The position numbers and the translations under genes were made by a program. Below the pieces are notes generated by a model. That model worked only from the letters and a program-made list of their open reading frames with translations. It did no database searches and had not been told where the DNA came from. This document shows, in pieces, positions 33,781 to 42,514 of a DNA stretch of 62,441 nt (position 1 is its first letter; each line of letters starts with the position of its first letter). This DNA is from Acidobacteriota bacterium (lineage in GTDB: Bacteria > Acidobacteriota > Terriglobia > Bryobacterales > Bryobacteraceae), in contig VFZO01000008.1 of assembly GCA_016871155.1 (NCBI GenBank), forward strand, positions 1 through 62,441, given 5' to 3'.

Positions 33781-35808
33781 CTACTGAGCGGCTCCTAACC
33801 GGACTGTTCCTTGAGACACGATCTTCACGCCCGGCGGGATCTCGGCGTGCGAGAGCACAGTCAGGTTCGGCAATACGCCTTCCGCCATCTGACGAAGGAA
33901 AAACCGGGTGCCGCTACCGGTCAATAGGACTTGTGAGCCCTCGCCTCCAACAACGGAGGTGCGAAGCCGGTCAACAATATCCTGGATTTTCCTAGGAGGC
34001 AGATTCGCCGCCGAGTTCGATTCGGTGTGTTCGATCGAAGTTTCGACGGCGGACTCGATCGATGGGTCAACAAGTAACGCGTGGAGCTCGTTGTTTCCGT
34101 TCAGGTGCGGACGGACCACCATTCGCCGGATCGCCTGCCGGACATACTCAGTCAGCAACACCGGATTGCGAGTCACCTGGCCGGCCTCGCCCAGTGCCTC
34201 CAATACCGAAACGGCATCCCGGATCGAGACCCGTTCGCGAAGCAGGTTTTGCAAAACTCGCTGCACCGTAGCCAAGGGAAGCAATTTGGGAACCAAATCT
34301 TCCACCACCTTCGGGTTTTCTTCCGCGACCCGGTCGAGAAGCCGCTTCGCATCCTGCCGCGAATACACTTCGTGCGCGTACTGGCGAATGGTTTCAGCCA
34401 GATGGGTCCCGAGAACGCTCACCGAATCGACGACCGTGTAACCCGACTGCCGCGCAGCCTCCGCGTCGCCCGACGGGATCCAGAGCGCTTGAATTCCGAA
34501 TGCCGGCTCCCGGGTTGGAACGCCTTCCAATTTGGGACAGTCCCGCGTCGCGGCGATCGCCATGTCCATCCCGGACGGCAGTTCGTAGCGCCCGATCTCC
34601 ACGCCCTTGAGAGTGAGCACGTACTCGCGCGCCTTCAAATTGAGATTGTCCGTAACGCGGATCGACGGTAGGAGATATCCGAGGTCGGTGGCAAGTTGCC
34701 GCCGGATGCCGGAGATTCGCCGCAGCAGCGGCGAGTTCGCGCCACCCTCTACGAGCCGGACCAGCCCGAGGCCCACCTCAACCGCAAGCGGGTCGACGCG
34801 CAAGAGGGTGTCGAGATTCTCCCGTGCCGGAGCCGGCGCCGCCGCGCCGGCCTTGCCCGCCGCCTCCTCGGCCGTCGCGTTCTGCCGAGTCTTCAGCCGC
34901 CAGCCGGCATACCCGGTCGCGCCGCCGAGCGCCAGGAACGGAACCGTGGGCAGCCCTGGAAACAGCGACATCGCACCAAGAACGCCGCCCGCGAGAATCA
35001 GCGGTTCCGCCGTGGTGAATATCTGCTTGTGGAATTCGCCGCCCAACCGGTTCTCCGAGCCGGCGCGAGTCACGATCAACGCGCCGCAGACGGAAATCAT
35101 CAAGGCCGGAATGACAGTGACCAGACCGTCGCCAATTGTCAGAATCGTGTAGGTTTCCAGCGCTCGCCGAAACTCCATACCGTGCTGAAACACACCAATC
35201 AGAAATCCTGCGAGAATGTTGATGACCGTGATCAGGATGCTGGCTACGGCGTCGCGTTGAGTGAATCGGGAGGCGCCATCCATCGCGCCATAGAACTCAG
35301 CCTCGGACGCGAGCTGTTTTCTGCGTGACCGCGCTTCGGCCTCGTCGATCAGACCGGCGTTCAGGTCGGAATCGATCGACATCTGCTTACCGGGCAAGGC
35401 GTCCAACGTGAATCGCGCCGTGACTTCCGAGATCCGGACCGCGCCATGGTTGATGACGACGTACTGAATGGCGATCAGGACCAGAAAGATGACAAGGCCG
35501 ATGATGTAGTTGCCGCCCACGACGAAGTTCCCGAACGCTTCGATCACACCGCCCGCCGCCGCTGTACCGGAGTTGCCGTTCAGCAGAATCAAGCGGGACG
35601 ACGAGATGTTCAACGCCAGCCGGAACAGCGTCATCAGCAAAAGCGCCGTCGGAAACACGTTGAACTCCACTGGCCGCGCGATATGGATCGACACGAGCAA
35701 AAGGATGACGGAGAGTGTGATATTCGCGCTGATCAGCAGGTCCAGGACGAAGGCTGGGACCGGAGTGATCATGGCCAGCACAATGCCGAGCACGGCTAGC
35801 GGAATCAC
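33781..35808 (-). CDS. flhA: Flagellar export gate protein FlhA
   Basis: A 675-residue export-gate protein with eight membrane helices in the N-terminal half (from IPLAVLGIVLAMITPVPAFV), the conserved FHIPEP-type cytoplasmic loop (ISEVTARFTLDALPGKQMSIDSDLNAG, here in two parts) and a large C-terminal cytoplasmic domain that docks chaperone-substrate complexes. The only standard start found is GTG at 35808, which has no clear ribosome-binding site and leaves almost no residues before the first helix. The frame stays open upstream to 35974, encoding a Pro/Ala-rich stretch without any ATG, GTG or TTG. The true N-terminus is therefore uncertain. Confidence 0.9.
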   Translation of the reverse strand: MIPLAVLGIVLAMITPVPAFVLDLLISANITLSVILLLVSIHIARPVEFNVFPTALLLMTLFRLALNISSSRLILLNGNSGTAAAGGVIEAFGNFVVGGNYIIGLVIFLVLIAIQYVVINHGAVRISEVTARFTLDALPGKQMSIDSDLNAGLIDEAEARSRRKQLASEAEFYGAMDGASRFTQRDAVASILITVINILAGFLIGVFQHGMEFRRALETYTILTIGDGLVTVIPALMISVCGALIVTRAGSENRLGGEFHKQIFTTAEPLILAGGVLGAMSLFPGLPTVPFLALGGATGYAGWRLKTRQNATAEEAAGKAGAAAPAPARENLDTLLRVDPLAVEVGLGLVRLVEGGANSPLLRRISGIRRQLATDLGYLLPSIRVTDNLNLKAREYVLTLKGVEIGRYELPSGMDMAIAATRDCPKLEGVPTREPAFGIQALWIPSGDAEAARQSGYTVVDSVSVLGTHLAETIRQYAHEVYSRQDAKRLLDRVAEENPKVVEDLVPKLLPLATVQRVLQNLLRERVSIRDAVSVLEALGEAGQVTRNPVLLTEYVRQAIRRMVVRPHLNGNNELHALLVDPSIESAVETSIEHTESNSAANLPPRKIQDIVDRLRTSVVGGEGSQVLLTGSGTRFFLRQMAEGVLPNLTVLSHAEIPPGVKIVSQGTVRLGAAQ

Positions 35809-35977
35809 GAGTTCGCGCCAGGAGATGCCGGCAGGTAAAAGTGCCGCGCCGCCGCCCGGCGGATTCTGTTTAGCGGGTTTACGCGCCGGCGCCCTTTCGG
35901 GTGCGGCCGGTTGCGGGCTCCCGGTGGCGGTGGGGAGAGCGGGGATGCTGGAGGCTGGGGATGAGATGGGTCAGTGT

Positions 35978-37057
35978 TTATGCGAAGGCTTGGCCGGGCA
36001 ACCGGCCGCCGAAGAGACGGAACAGGTAGGCGAGAATTTCAGCGACCGCTTTGTAGAGATGCGGCGGAATCTCTTGTCCAACGTCGGCGGCGGCGTAGAG
36101 CGCACGGGCTAGCGGCGGGTTCTCGATGATGGGAATCTCGTGCGTTCGGGCCATTTCGCGGATTCGGCGCGCCAGGTGATTGCGCCCCTTGGCGACGACG
36201 CGCGGAGCCGAGGCGGCGCCTAGGTCATAGCGAATAGCGACGGCATAATGGGTCGGGTTGACGATGACCGCGGAAGCCTTCGGAACCTCCGTCATCATGC
36301 GCCTCCGTGACATATCGCGTTGCATCCGCCGCACCTTGGCCTTGATCTGCGGATTGCCTTCCACTTCCTTGAACTCGTCGCGGACTTCCTGCTTTGTCAT
36401 CCTGAGCCGCTTGGTGTACCGCTGATGCTGGCGATACCAGTCGACCAGCCCGAGCAGAAGAAACAGGTACATCGCGCGCTCCAGCAGCTCCCGAACCGAC
36501 ATCCCGACGACGACCGCTCCGCTCCACCACGGCAACATGGAAAGGGCCAGCAGCTCCGGCGCTTGGCGCCAGACCAGCCAGCCGGTAACCCAAAGAAAAA
36601 GCGGCAGGAAGAACAAGGACCGGAAGAACTGTCCGATGTTGTGAGTGCCCATCTCCTTCAGCCGCGGCACCGGATTGAGCCGCGCCAGGTCCGGCCCAAG
36701 CCTCTTGCTCGCGATGCCGCCGCGTGACACCGCCATCTGTGCCGCGAACGCGGCGAAGCTGAGCCCGAATCCGACCAGCACGAGGTGAGCGAACACCGGC
36801 GTCAATTGCCCCCGGAAAAGATCGATGAGCCGGTCCCGGCTCAACTCGGCCGGGTCAAACGCTGCGCGCAGGAGGGCGCGCAGATAGGCGGCGCCGGAAC
36901 TGAGAAACGGCTGAAAGCTCCAAAGCGTGAGCGCCGCGAATACGATGTACTGAACGGCGCTAACGAACTCCCGCGACGACACAAAGCTGCCGTCCTTGCG
37001 GGCACGGTCCAGCCGTCTGGGAGTTGGCTTCTCAGTACGGTTTCCGGAATCGCTCAT
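35978..37057 (-). CDS. flhB: Flagellar export switch protein FlhB
   Basis: A 359-residue inner-membrane protein that switches export from hook to filament substrates. The opening EKPTPRRLDRARKDGSFVSSREF is characteristic, four membrane helices follow, and the autocleavage motif NPTH is present (AVIVNPTHYAVAIRYD), with a C-terminal cytoplasmic domain (IPIIENPPLARALYAAADVGQEIP). The ATG overlaps the fliR stop as ATGA. A 169-bp gap separates it from the annotated flhA start, unlike the tight spacing elsewhere in the operon. Confidence 0.94.
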   Translation of the reverse strand: MSDSGNRTEKPTPRRLDRARKDGSFVSSREFVSAVQYIVFAALTLWSFQPFLSSGAAYLRALLRAAFDPAELSRDRLIDLFRGQLTPVFAHLVLVGFGLSFAAFAAQMAVSRGGIASKRLGPDLARLNPVPRLKEMGTHNIGQFFRSLFFLPLFLWVTGWLVWRQAPELLALSMLPWWSGAVVVGMSVRELLERAMYLFLLLGLVDWYRQHQRYTKRLRMTKQEVRDEFKEVEGNPQIKAKVRRMQRDMSRRRMMTEVPKASAVIVNPTHYAVAIRYDLGAASAPRVVAKGRNHLARRIREMARTHEIPIIENPPLARALYAAADVGQEIPPHLYKAVAEILAYLFRLFGGRLPGQAFA

Positions 37058-37842
37058 CGCCGCGGCGCCTCCGAAAGCAGGAATCGAATCGTCTCCAGAG
37101 ATCGCTCCGCCGGCCGCTGAAGAGCGGACGGGAGGCTCTGCGTGCCAAGGGCGGCGATCAGCACGGCCGCCAGCATCTTCAGCGGGAAGCTAAGGGAAAG
37201 CAATTGCAGTTGCGGCTGCATACGGCTGAACAGCGCCAAGGTGACGTCAATAAGCAGGAGCACGGCGGCAACGGGCAGCGCCAGCCGGATCGCGTCCGTG
37301 AACAACGGCGGAAATAGCCGTAACAGCGCCAGCGCGTGATCCGGCTTGGCGGCCCACTCCCCGGGCGGCGCGGTCACGACGCCCTGCAGCAGGAACTGGA
37401 ACAGCAGTGTGTCGAATCCCATGGTGAAGAACAACAACGATCCAGCCAGTGTGAACAGCACCTGCAGGATGGCCGAATCCGCCTCGCTCGCCGGATCGAT
37501 CGTCGAAGCGTAAGAAAAACCGGCCTGCAGGCCGATGATCTGGCCGCCGAGTTGAAGTCCTTCGAGAATGAGGCCCACGCACAACCCCAGCGCCAGTCCG
37601 AGCAGCGCCTCCGACCCGGCCGCAATCAGCATCCCGGGGATTGTGGGAATCGCCGCCGGTTTCGAGAACGGCGTGAGCAGGACGGCAAATAGAACGGCCA
37701 GCAAAAGGCGCGGCAACTCAAGCGCGCTTCGGATTCCGGGAATCGGCAGAAACACGAAGAGCGAGGCGGTCCGGCACAGGATCAGCGCGAAGCTGAGGAC
37801 CGCGTCGATTTGGATCGGGAAGACCGGCGCGCTAGCGTGCAT
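37054..37842 (-). CDS. fliR: Flagellar export gate protein FliR
   Basis: A 262-residue polytopic membrane protein of the FliPQR export gate. The usual sequence features are seen: FPIPGIRS-like (VFLPIPGIRSALELPRLLLA), EALLGLALGLCVGLILEGLQLGGQIIG in parts, and SYASTIDP. The ATG at 37842 (MHASAPVF) overlaps the end of fliQ by 11 bp, and the stop overlaps the flhB start. The frame is open farther upstream but only into fliQ. Confidence 0.92.
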   Translation of the reverse strand: MHASAPVFPIQIDAVLSFALILCRTASLFVFLPIPGIRSALELPRLLLAVLFAVLLTPFSKPAAIPTIPGMLIAAGSEALLGLALGLCVGLILEGLQLGGQIIGLQAGFSYASTIDPASEADSAILQVLFTLAGSLLFFTMGFDTLLFQFLLQGVVTAPPGEWAAKPDHALALLRLFPPLFTDAIRLALPVAAVLLLIDVTLALFSRMQPQLQLLSLSFPLKMLAAVLIAALGTQSLPSALQRPAERSLETIRFLLSEAPRR

Positions 37843-38101
37843 ACCGGGACAGGTCTCCGAACAGGAAGATGGTGTACTCCATGAGCCGCGTGAGCATCCA
37901 GGGAAGGAAGACAAACAGGCCGCCGAGGAACGCCGCCAGGCGGGGCACCGCGCCAAATGCAGAGTCTTGGATCGACGTCACCGCCTGGATCAAGCTGATT
38001 GCGGCACCTGCGACGAAGCCGATCAACAGAAGGGGGAGCGCCAACCAGAACGTCTGCATGAGTGTCTGGCGAACAATTTCTGAAACGGATTCCGGTGTCA
38101 T
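37832..38101 (-). CDS. fliQ: Flagellar export gate protein FliQ
   Basis: An 89-residue protein with two membrane helices, the normal size for FliQ. MTPESVSEIVRQTL, LALPLLLIGFVAGAAISLIQ and the AVTSIQDSAFGAVPRL loop match the family. The ATG at 38101 lies 2 bp after the fliP stop. It forms part of the export-gate helix with FliP and FliR. Confidence 0.93.
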   Translation of the reverse strand: MTPESVSEIVRQTLMQTFWLALPLLLIGFVAGAAISLIQAVTSIQDSAFGAVPRLAAFLGGLFVFLPWMLTRLMEYTIFLFGDLSRYAR

Positions 38102-38103
38102 GG

Positions 38104-38841
38104 CTAGTAGAAGGACCGGACAAGTGAACCAACGACGAGATTCCAACCGTCAACCATCACGAACAGCAGGATCTTGAAAGGCGCGGAAACCATCGCTGGC
38201 GGAAGCTGAACGATGCCGACGCTGAGTGTAATGGAAGCGACTAGCAGGTCGATAATCAGGAACGGCAGAAACAGCATCGCGCCGATCTGAAACCCGGTCT
38301 TAAGCTCGCTCAGCACGTAAGCCGGTAAAAGGATGCGCGGTTCTAGCTCGCCCGCCGTGGCCGGCGCCGTGCTGTGCGAAACCTCGATCAGCATCCGGAC
38401 ATCCTTCTCCCGGACGAAACGGATCAGGAACTTCTGGATCGGCTCAGCCCCTTTCTTCCAGGCCGCCTCCCCTTTCAGTTGCCCTTGTTCATATGGAAGC
38501 CAGCCCTTCTCGTAGGACTCCTTCAGCACCGGCTGCATGATGACCATCGTCAAAAACAAGCTCAGCCCGATCATCACCTGATTCGACGGGGCCGACTGCG
38601 TGCCAATCGCCTGGCGCAGGAAATGGAGCACCAGCGTAATGCGCAGAAACGGCGTCGCGGACATCAACAGGACCGGCAACAGCGTCAATCCCGTCAGCAA
38701 CAGGATGATCTGCATCGGCAGGCCGATGGTCCCCGAAGTGAGTGAGATCACCTGTTGCGGCGAGGCCGCCGGCGCTGGCAGTACGGCCGGCGCGGCAGAC
38801 GCCGCGCCGGCCAAAAACAGAAGAAGGGCTAACCGGCGCAC
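38104..38841 (-). CDS. fliP: Flagellar export gate protein FliP
   Basis: A 245-residue protein, the usual FliP length. It starts with a cleavable signal (RRLALLLFLAGAASAAP), then GTIGLPMQIILLLTGLTLLP, the signature TPFLRITLVLHFLRQAIGTQ, and the C-terminal AYVLSELKTGFQIGAMLFLPF and FKILLFVMVDGWNLV. The start is GTG at 38841, with an AAAGGA site at the right spacing, and it overlaps the end of fliO by 13 bp. The frame runs open far upstream through fliO, but that is shadow sequence. FliP forms the pore with FliQ and FliR. Confidence 0.93.
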   Translation of the reverse strand: MRRLALLLFLAGAASAAPAVLPAPAASPQQVISLTSGTIGLPMQIILLLTGLTLLPVLLMSATPFLRITLVLHFLRQAIGTQSAPSNQVMIGLSLFLTMVIMQPVLKESYEKGWLPYEQGQLKGEAAWKKGAEPIQKFLIRFVREKDVRMLIEVSHSTAPATAGELEPRILLPAYVLSELKTGFQIGAMLFLPFLIIDLLVASITLSVGIVQLPPAMVSAPFKILLFVMVDGWNLVVGSLVRSFY

Positions 38842-39125
38842 GCGCGAAGGTCCTTTCGGATCGGAACGGCAACCGCTGGCGGAGGCGCGGAGTTCGACGG
38901 AAGGCTGACGAGCGAGCACGGCTGCGCACCGGTCGACAACAGAAACTCCTGGTTGTCCCAGCGGACCAGCACCAATTGGCAACCCGGGCTCAAATTGACC
39001 CGTTGTTCCACCGCTAGGCGGCGGCCGGCGTTGGAACCCAGGTTGGCGCGGCGAAGCCAGTGCGAAGCAACGGCCAGGCCGCCAACGGCGGCGAGCACCG
39101 CGAGAATTTGCAGGGCGAGTTCCAT
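38829..39125 (-). CDS. fliO: Flagellar biosynthesis protein FliO
   Basis: A 98-residue protein with one N-terminal membrane helix (LALQILAVLAAVGGLAVA) and a short cytoplasmic domain (LAVEQRVNLSPGCQLVLVRWDNQEFLLS), the family pattern of a helper for FliP assembly. Start and stop overlap the neighbours: the ATG shares one base with the fliN stop (TAATG) and the end overlaps fliP. Assignment rests on pattern plus position between fliN and fliP. Confidence 0.87.
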   Translation of the reverse strand: MELALQILAVLAAVGGLAVASHWLRRANLGSNAGRRLAVEQRVNLSPGCQLVLVRWDNQEFLLSTGAQPCSLVSLPSNSAPPPAVAVPIRKDLRACAG

Positions 39126-39373
39126 TATTCCTCCAGATTGAAGTCAGTGATGCGGACACCCATCGTCGATTCGATAATCACGATTTCGCCGAAGGCCACC
39201 GTTGCGCCGCCGGCGATGACATCGATGTTCTCGCCGGCCGATCGCGTCATCTTGATCACGCTGCCCTTTTCGAGCTTCAGGATCTCCCGAAGACTCATCG
39301 TCTTCCGGTCCAGGTCGACGACGATGTCGATCGGAACGTCCGCCATCAGGCCGATCTCTTCAATCACCTTCAT
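39125..39373 (-). CDS. fliN: Flagellar motor switch protein FliN
   Basis: An 82-residue protein consisting of just the SpoA domain: DVPIDIVVDLDRKTMSLREILKLEKGSVI (read in parts), RSAGENIDVIAGGATVAFGEIVIIE and MGVRITDF. It forms the lower C-ring. It lies between flgE (6-bp gap) and fliO (1-bp overlap). A second protein with this domain is encoded at 30981-31847. Confidence 0.92.
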   Translation of the reverse strand: MKVIEEIGLMADVPIDIVVDLDRKTMSLREILKLEKGSVIKMTRSAGENIDVIAGGATVAFGEIVIIESTMGVRITDFNLEE

Positions 39374-39379
39374 GTCTGG

Positions 39380-40624
39380 TTACCGTTTCAGGTTGATGGT
39401 GTCCTGGCTGATCTCATCGACCGTTGTTACGACTCGCGAGTTCGCTTGATAGCCACGCTGCAGAATGATCAAATTGGTGAACTCGCGGGCGATGTCGACC
39501 GTGGAGTTCTCGATCGCGCCGCCCAGAATCGTTCCGCGGCCGCCCGTTCCGGGCAACCCGATGGCTGGCAGCGCCGACCGGGCGCTGATTTGGTAGGCGT
39601 TGTTGCCAACCGAGATGAGCGATTCCGGATTGCGGACAGAGGCCATGGCAAGCTGGCCTACGCGCACCTGCTGACCGTTAGAATACTGCGCCAGCACCGA
39701 TCCGTCGTCACCCAGGCCCACGCGGATCAACTGCGCCGCCGGATTTCCATCCTGGGCAATGGCGGAGATCGCCGACGTCTGAGCAAACTGTGTGAGGCGC
39801 GGCGATTGGCCGTTATAGAGACTCCACGTCAGGTTGATGTCGGCGGCACCGCTCAGCAGTCCAGGAATATTAAAAGTGGGGAAGGGCCCCGCGGCGGTGG
39901 GATTCACTAACTGTCCATTCGCGTTGAAGTTGATCGTGCCCGTCGCCGGAGTAACCGGAGATGCCACGTCGCTGTTCGGAACGCTCATGGAGTACGACCA
40001 CTCGCCGGCGTTAGCCGTCTTTGTGAAGCTCACGGTCACAACGTGCGAGATGCCAAGCGAGTCGTACACCTCGAGCGAACTCGAGAATGTGTCCGGTGGC
40101 GGACCCGCCGTCGCGGCGGCGTTCAGGTTCATATCGAAGGAGAAATTCGTGGTGGAGGCCGCCGGGCGCAGAGTGCCGACGGGGACAATGATGTCGCTGA
40201 TCGGCAGATTGGTATCGACGGTTCCGCCGATTCCTACCCAGCCCTGAACACGGTCCCGCGTCGCCGTCAACAACGCGCCGTTCTTGTCCACCTGCAGATT
40301 GCCGCCGCGCGTATAGATTTGCGCTCCAGAAGTGTTCTTCAAGACCAGAAAGCCGTCTCCCTGGATCGCAGCGTCCAGCGGACCCGTACTCATTTGGATG
40401 GCGCCTTGCGAGAATTGGCGGAGCGTGTTCGGCCGGGCCACACCGAATCCGACCTGCGTCTCGCCGAGACCCGCACCCAGCGATTGTGTCACCAGATCGT
40501 AGAACGATACGACGCTGGCTTTGAAGCCTGGCGTATTGAGATTGGCAAGATTGTTGCCAACTACGTCGACGGCGGTCGAGTGCGCTCCGAGCGCGGATAG
40601 CGCTGTTGAAAATGATGTAAACAT
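39380..40624 (-). CDS. flgE: Flagellar hook protein FlgE
   Basis: A 414-residue hook subunit, exported through the flagellar channel. The N-terminal rod/hook motif is FSTALSALGAHSTAVDVVGNN followed by LANLNTPGFKAS, the middle carries the FlgE D2 domain (SSLEVYDSLGISHVVTVSF), and the C-terminus matches with NSTVDIAREFTNLIILQRGYQANSRVV. The ATG at 40624 lies 12 bp after flgD. It is the third gene of the minus-strand operon after fliK and flgD. Confidence 0.94.
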   Translation of the reverse strand: MFTSFSTALSALGAHSTAVDVVGNNLANLNTPGFKASVVSFYDLVTQSLGAGLGETQVGFGVARPNTLRQFSQGAIQMSTGPLDAAIQGDGFLVLKNTSGAQIYTRGGNLQVDKNGALLTATRDRVQGWVGIGGTVDTNLPISDIIVPVGTLRPAASTTNFSFDMNLNAAATAGPPPDTFSSSLEVYDSLGISHVVTVSFTKTANAGEWSYSMSVPNSDVASPVTPATGTINFNANGQLVNPTAAGPFPTFNIPGLLSGAADINLTWSLYNGQSPRLTQFAQTSAISAIAQDGNPAAQLIRVGLGDDGSVLAQYSNGQQVRVGQLAMASVRNPESLISVGNNAYQISARSALPAIGLPGTGGRGTILGGAIENSTVDIAREFTNLIILQRGYQANSRVVTTVDEISQDTINLKR

Positions 40625-40636
40625 AAATTCCTCCGG

Positions 40637-40906
40637 TTAGTTGCCCTTCGATGCGGGCTGTTTTTCGAGCACTTCGCGAATCACTCCGATGTCCTGCCGC
40701 ATCCCGAGCAACTGCTCCATCTCCGTGAATTGGGAGAGCTGCGTAAGGAACTCGACACCGTCGGCTGGATTGAGCGGATTCTGATGCCGGATCTGGGCGA
40801 CCAGAAGTTGCAGGAAGTTCTCCTTGGTCGCAAGGTTGTTGCCTGCGGGACTTGGCCCCTCTGGACGCGCTCCGTTTGTGGCGCTGGACACAGCGGCTGG
40901 ATTCAT
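40637..40906 (-). CDS. flgD: Short hook scaffolding protein FlgD (cap domain only)
   Basis: An 89-residue protein with only the conserved N-terminal FlgD segment: FLQLLVAQIRHQNPLNP, ADGVEFLTQLSQFTEMEQLL. Typical proteobacterial FlgD is about 220 residues with C-terminal Ig-like and tudor-like domains; those are absent, as in some other phyla. It would cap the growing hook. It lies between fliK (4-bp gap) and flgE. Confidence 0.9.
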   Translation of the reverse strand: MNPAAVSSATNGARPEGPSPAGNNLATKENFLQLLVAQIRHQNPLNPADGVEFLTQLSQFTEMEQLLGMRQDIGVIREVLEKQPASKGN

Positions 40907-40910
40907 TTTG

Positions 40911-42314
40911 CTATCTCCCGTTTGTGGCCGCCTCGTTCATACGGAAGCGGGGTTGGTTGGATGGTTGGCGGCGGTTGAAGAACTGCTGCTGTTGCCGCTG
41001 TTGTTCCTGGCGCCGTTCCTGACGTTCGTCGAACTGACCCGAGGAGCGGTTGTCATTGGATAGCTGCGAGGAGTCTGCGGCGGCGAGTGGACGCTCGATG
41101 GGCACCTCGGCCGCTGGCACACCCACGGCCGCTTCTAGCGCGAGTTCCGGCTGCTGTGCAACGAAACCGTCGGCAGCAAGAGACTCAATAAGGGGCTGCA
41201 TCTGTTCGGCCGGGATCGGGTTCACGGTGTTGTCCCAGGACCGGACGCGGACAGCAACCTGGTCTCCTCGTTGCGTGACCACCAGGCGGAGAGCCGGGTC
41301 ATCGCTCTGTGGGACCCCGGGCTGACGGAGGTCGACTTGCACGGACGTCACCTGACCGGTTCGCAGGGGCCGGGCAGGTTCGGTTGCCTGAACAGCCTCG
41401 ACAGGCGCGGGCGCATCGGATGGCGGGGCCGCAGTCGGCGGAGCGGGAGCTTCGACGGGCGCCAACACGTTCCCCTGGGCCTGCTCGGGCGCGGCGGCCT
41501 TTTTGATGGCCTTGGGCTCGGGGGCCGGCCTTTCGGACTCTTTCGATGCGGGCTGCGGCTCGGGGCGGGCCTCCTGGTTTGGACCCTCCGTCATTTTCGG
41601 GTTGGGATTCTCGCGCCGTTCGCCGTTAGATTCCCCTTGTTTTCCTGAGTTTGCGCCCGCCGCCTGTTCCGGCGAGAGTGCGGGCTCAGCGGCGGCAGAG
41701 GGAGCCTTGACCTGTGGTTCCCGGAACTGGGAAGCCTGCCGCTCTACGACCTCAAAGTCCGCAGTCCAGACGCTCTCGCCCTTGTCCTTGGGACCCTTCG
41801 TCATTTCCAGGGCGGGCGCCGGGGCGGCGTCCGGATGCGCTATCGCTTGGCGGCCGGACGCCAGTTCCGGCGGGGGCTGGGGAGAGGAGGGGGCCGGAGC
41901 CGGTGTCTCGACGGGCTGCGGCACGAAACTGGTCACGGTCCAATGCGCGACGAGCGGCAGAGCCGGAGGCTCCGCGGGGAGTTCGACAGGGATGTCCTCC
42001 AGCTCCTCAATCCCTATGTCGAGATCGATCTGAGGGACGATCCCGGGCTCCTCGGCCGACGCGGGGTTTTGTGGAAATAGGCTTGCTCGCAGCGGAAAGA
42101 TCTGTCGCAGCGGCGTCTCAACGGGCGGGCCCGGGGCTTGTTGTGCCGGCGGAAAACCGGCGTCGACCGGAAGCGCAGCTACCTCCGAAACCGCTTCCAC
42201 GTTCCAGGCCGCGAGCCATTCCAACTCACGGGTCCCAACGGATCCGGGCGGAGCGGCGGTGGCTGTGGACAGGGAGGCGAAGAGCGGATCGGAGGTGATG
42301 GACGCGGCCTGCAT
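40911..42314 (-). CDS. FliK-like hook-length control protein
   Basis: A 467-residue low-complexity protein (Pro, Ala, Glu rich) from about residue 50 to 350, with a C-terminal globular part (SVQVDLRQPGVPQ, LRLVVTQRGDQVAVRVR, MQPLIESLAADGF) that fits the FliK Flg_hook domain pattern. The last 60 residues are Gln/Arg/Asn-rich. Position first in the flgD-flgE operon supports fliK. ATG at 42314 is used; a TTG at 42368 would add 18 residues. The strength of the family match is moderate because most of the sequence is compositionally biased. Confidence 0.7.
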   Translation of the reverse strand: MQAASITSDPLFASLSTATAAPPGSVGTRELEWLAAWNVEAVSEVAALPVDAGFPPAQQAPGPPVETPLRQIFPLRASLFPQNPASAEEPGIVPQIDLDIGIEELEDIPVELPAEPPALPLVAHWTVTSFVPQPVETPAPAPSSPQPPPELASGRQAIAHPDAAPAPALEMTKGPKDKGESVWTADFEVVERQASQFREPQVKAPSAAAEPALSPEQAAGANSGKQGESNGERRENPNPKMTEGPNQEARPEPQPASKESERPAPEPKAIKKAAAPEQAQGNVLAPVEAPAPPTAAPPSDAPAPVEAVQATEPARPLRTGQVTSVQVDLRQPGVPQSDDPALRLVVTQRGDQVAVRVRSWDNTVNPIPAEQMQPLIESLAADGFVAQQPELALEAAVGVPAAEVPIERPLAAADSSQLSNDNRSSGQFDERQERRQEQQRQQQQFFNRRQPSNQPRFRMNEAATNGR

Positions 42315-42482
42315 CGACGAACTCAATTGCAGTTTCCTGGCCAAAGGAACCGCGCTGAAAATCAACAATATATAGGCGCGGCGGAACGAATCGGTGACGA
42401 ATTCGTGTCAGTTCGAAACGCGTTGACCATTCCGTGCCGGATTGAAACGCCGAAATTGCGCGATTCGCGCGGAAAGCGGGAT

Positions 42483-42498
42483 TGGCCCGATTCGTGCA
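42483..42498 (+). promoter_or_regulatory. Possible sigma-54 promoter upstream of flgF
   Basis: TGGCCCG-ATTC-GTGCA matches the sigma-54 consensus (TGGCACG-N4-TTGCW) with two changes, and the invariant GG (42484-42485) and GC (42496-42497) are 10 bases apart as required. Transcription would begin near 42509, only about six bases before the flgF ATG, and no Shine-Dalgarno is visible there, so the message would be nearly leaderless. Confidence 0.4.
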
Positions 42499-42514
42499 TT
42501 GCATTTCCCGAAGT

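Noticed and set aside
37054-37956. Longer FliR start at 37956
   Set aside because: The extra 38 residues are out-of-frame fliQ sequence; ATG at 37842 fits the family N-terminus.
42369-42480. Sigma-54-like elements upstream of fliK on the minus strand
   Set aside because: Two TGRCACG-like -24 halves occur but neither has a GC at the right distance for a -12 element.
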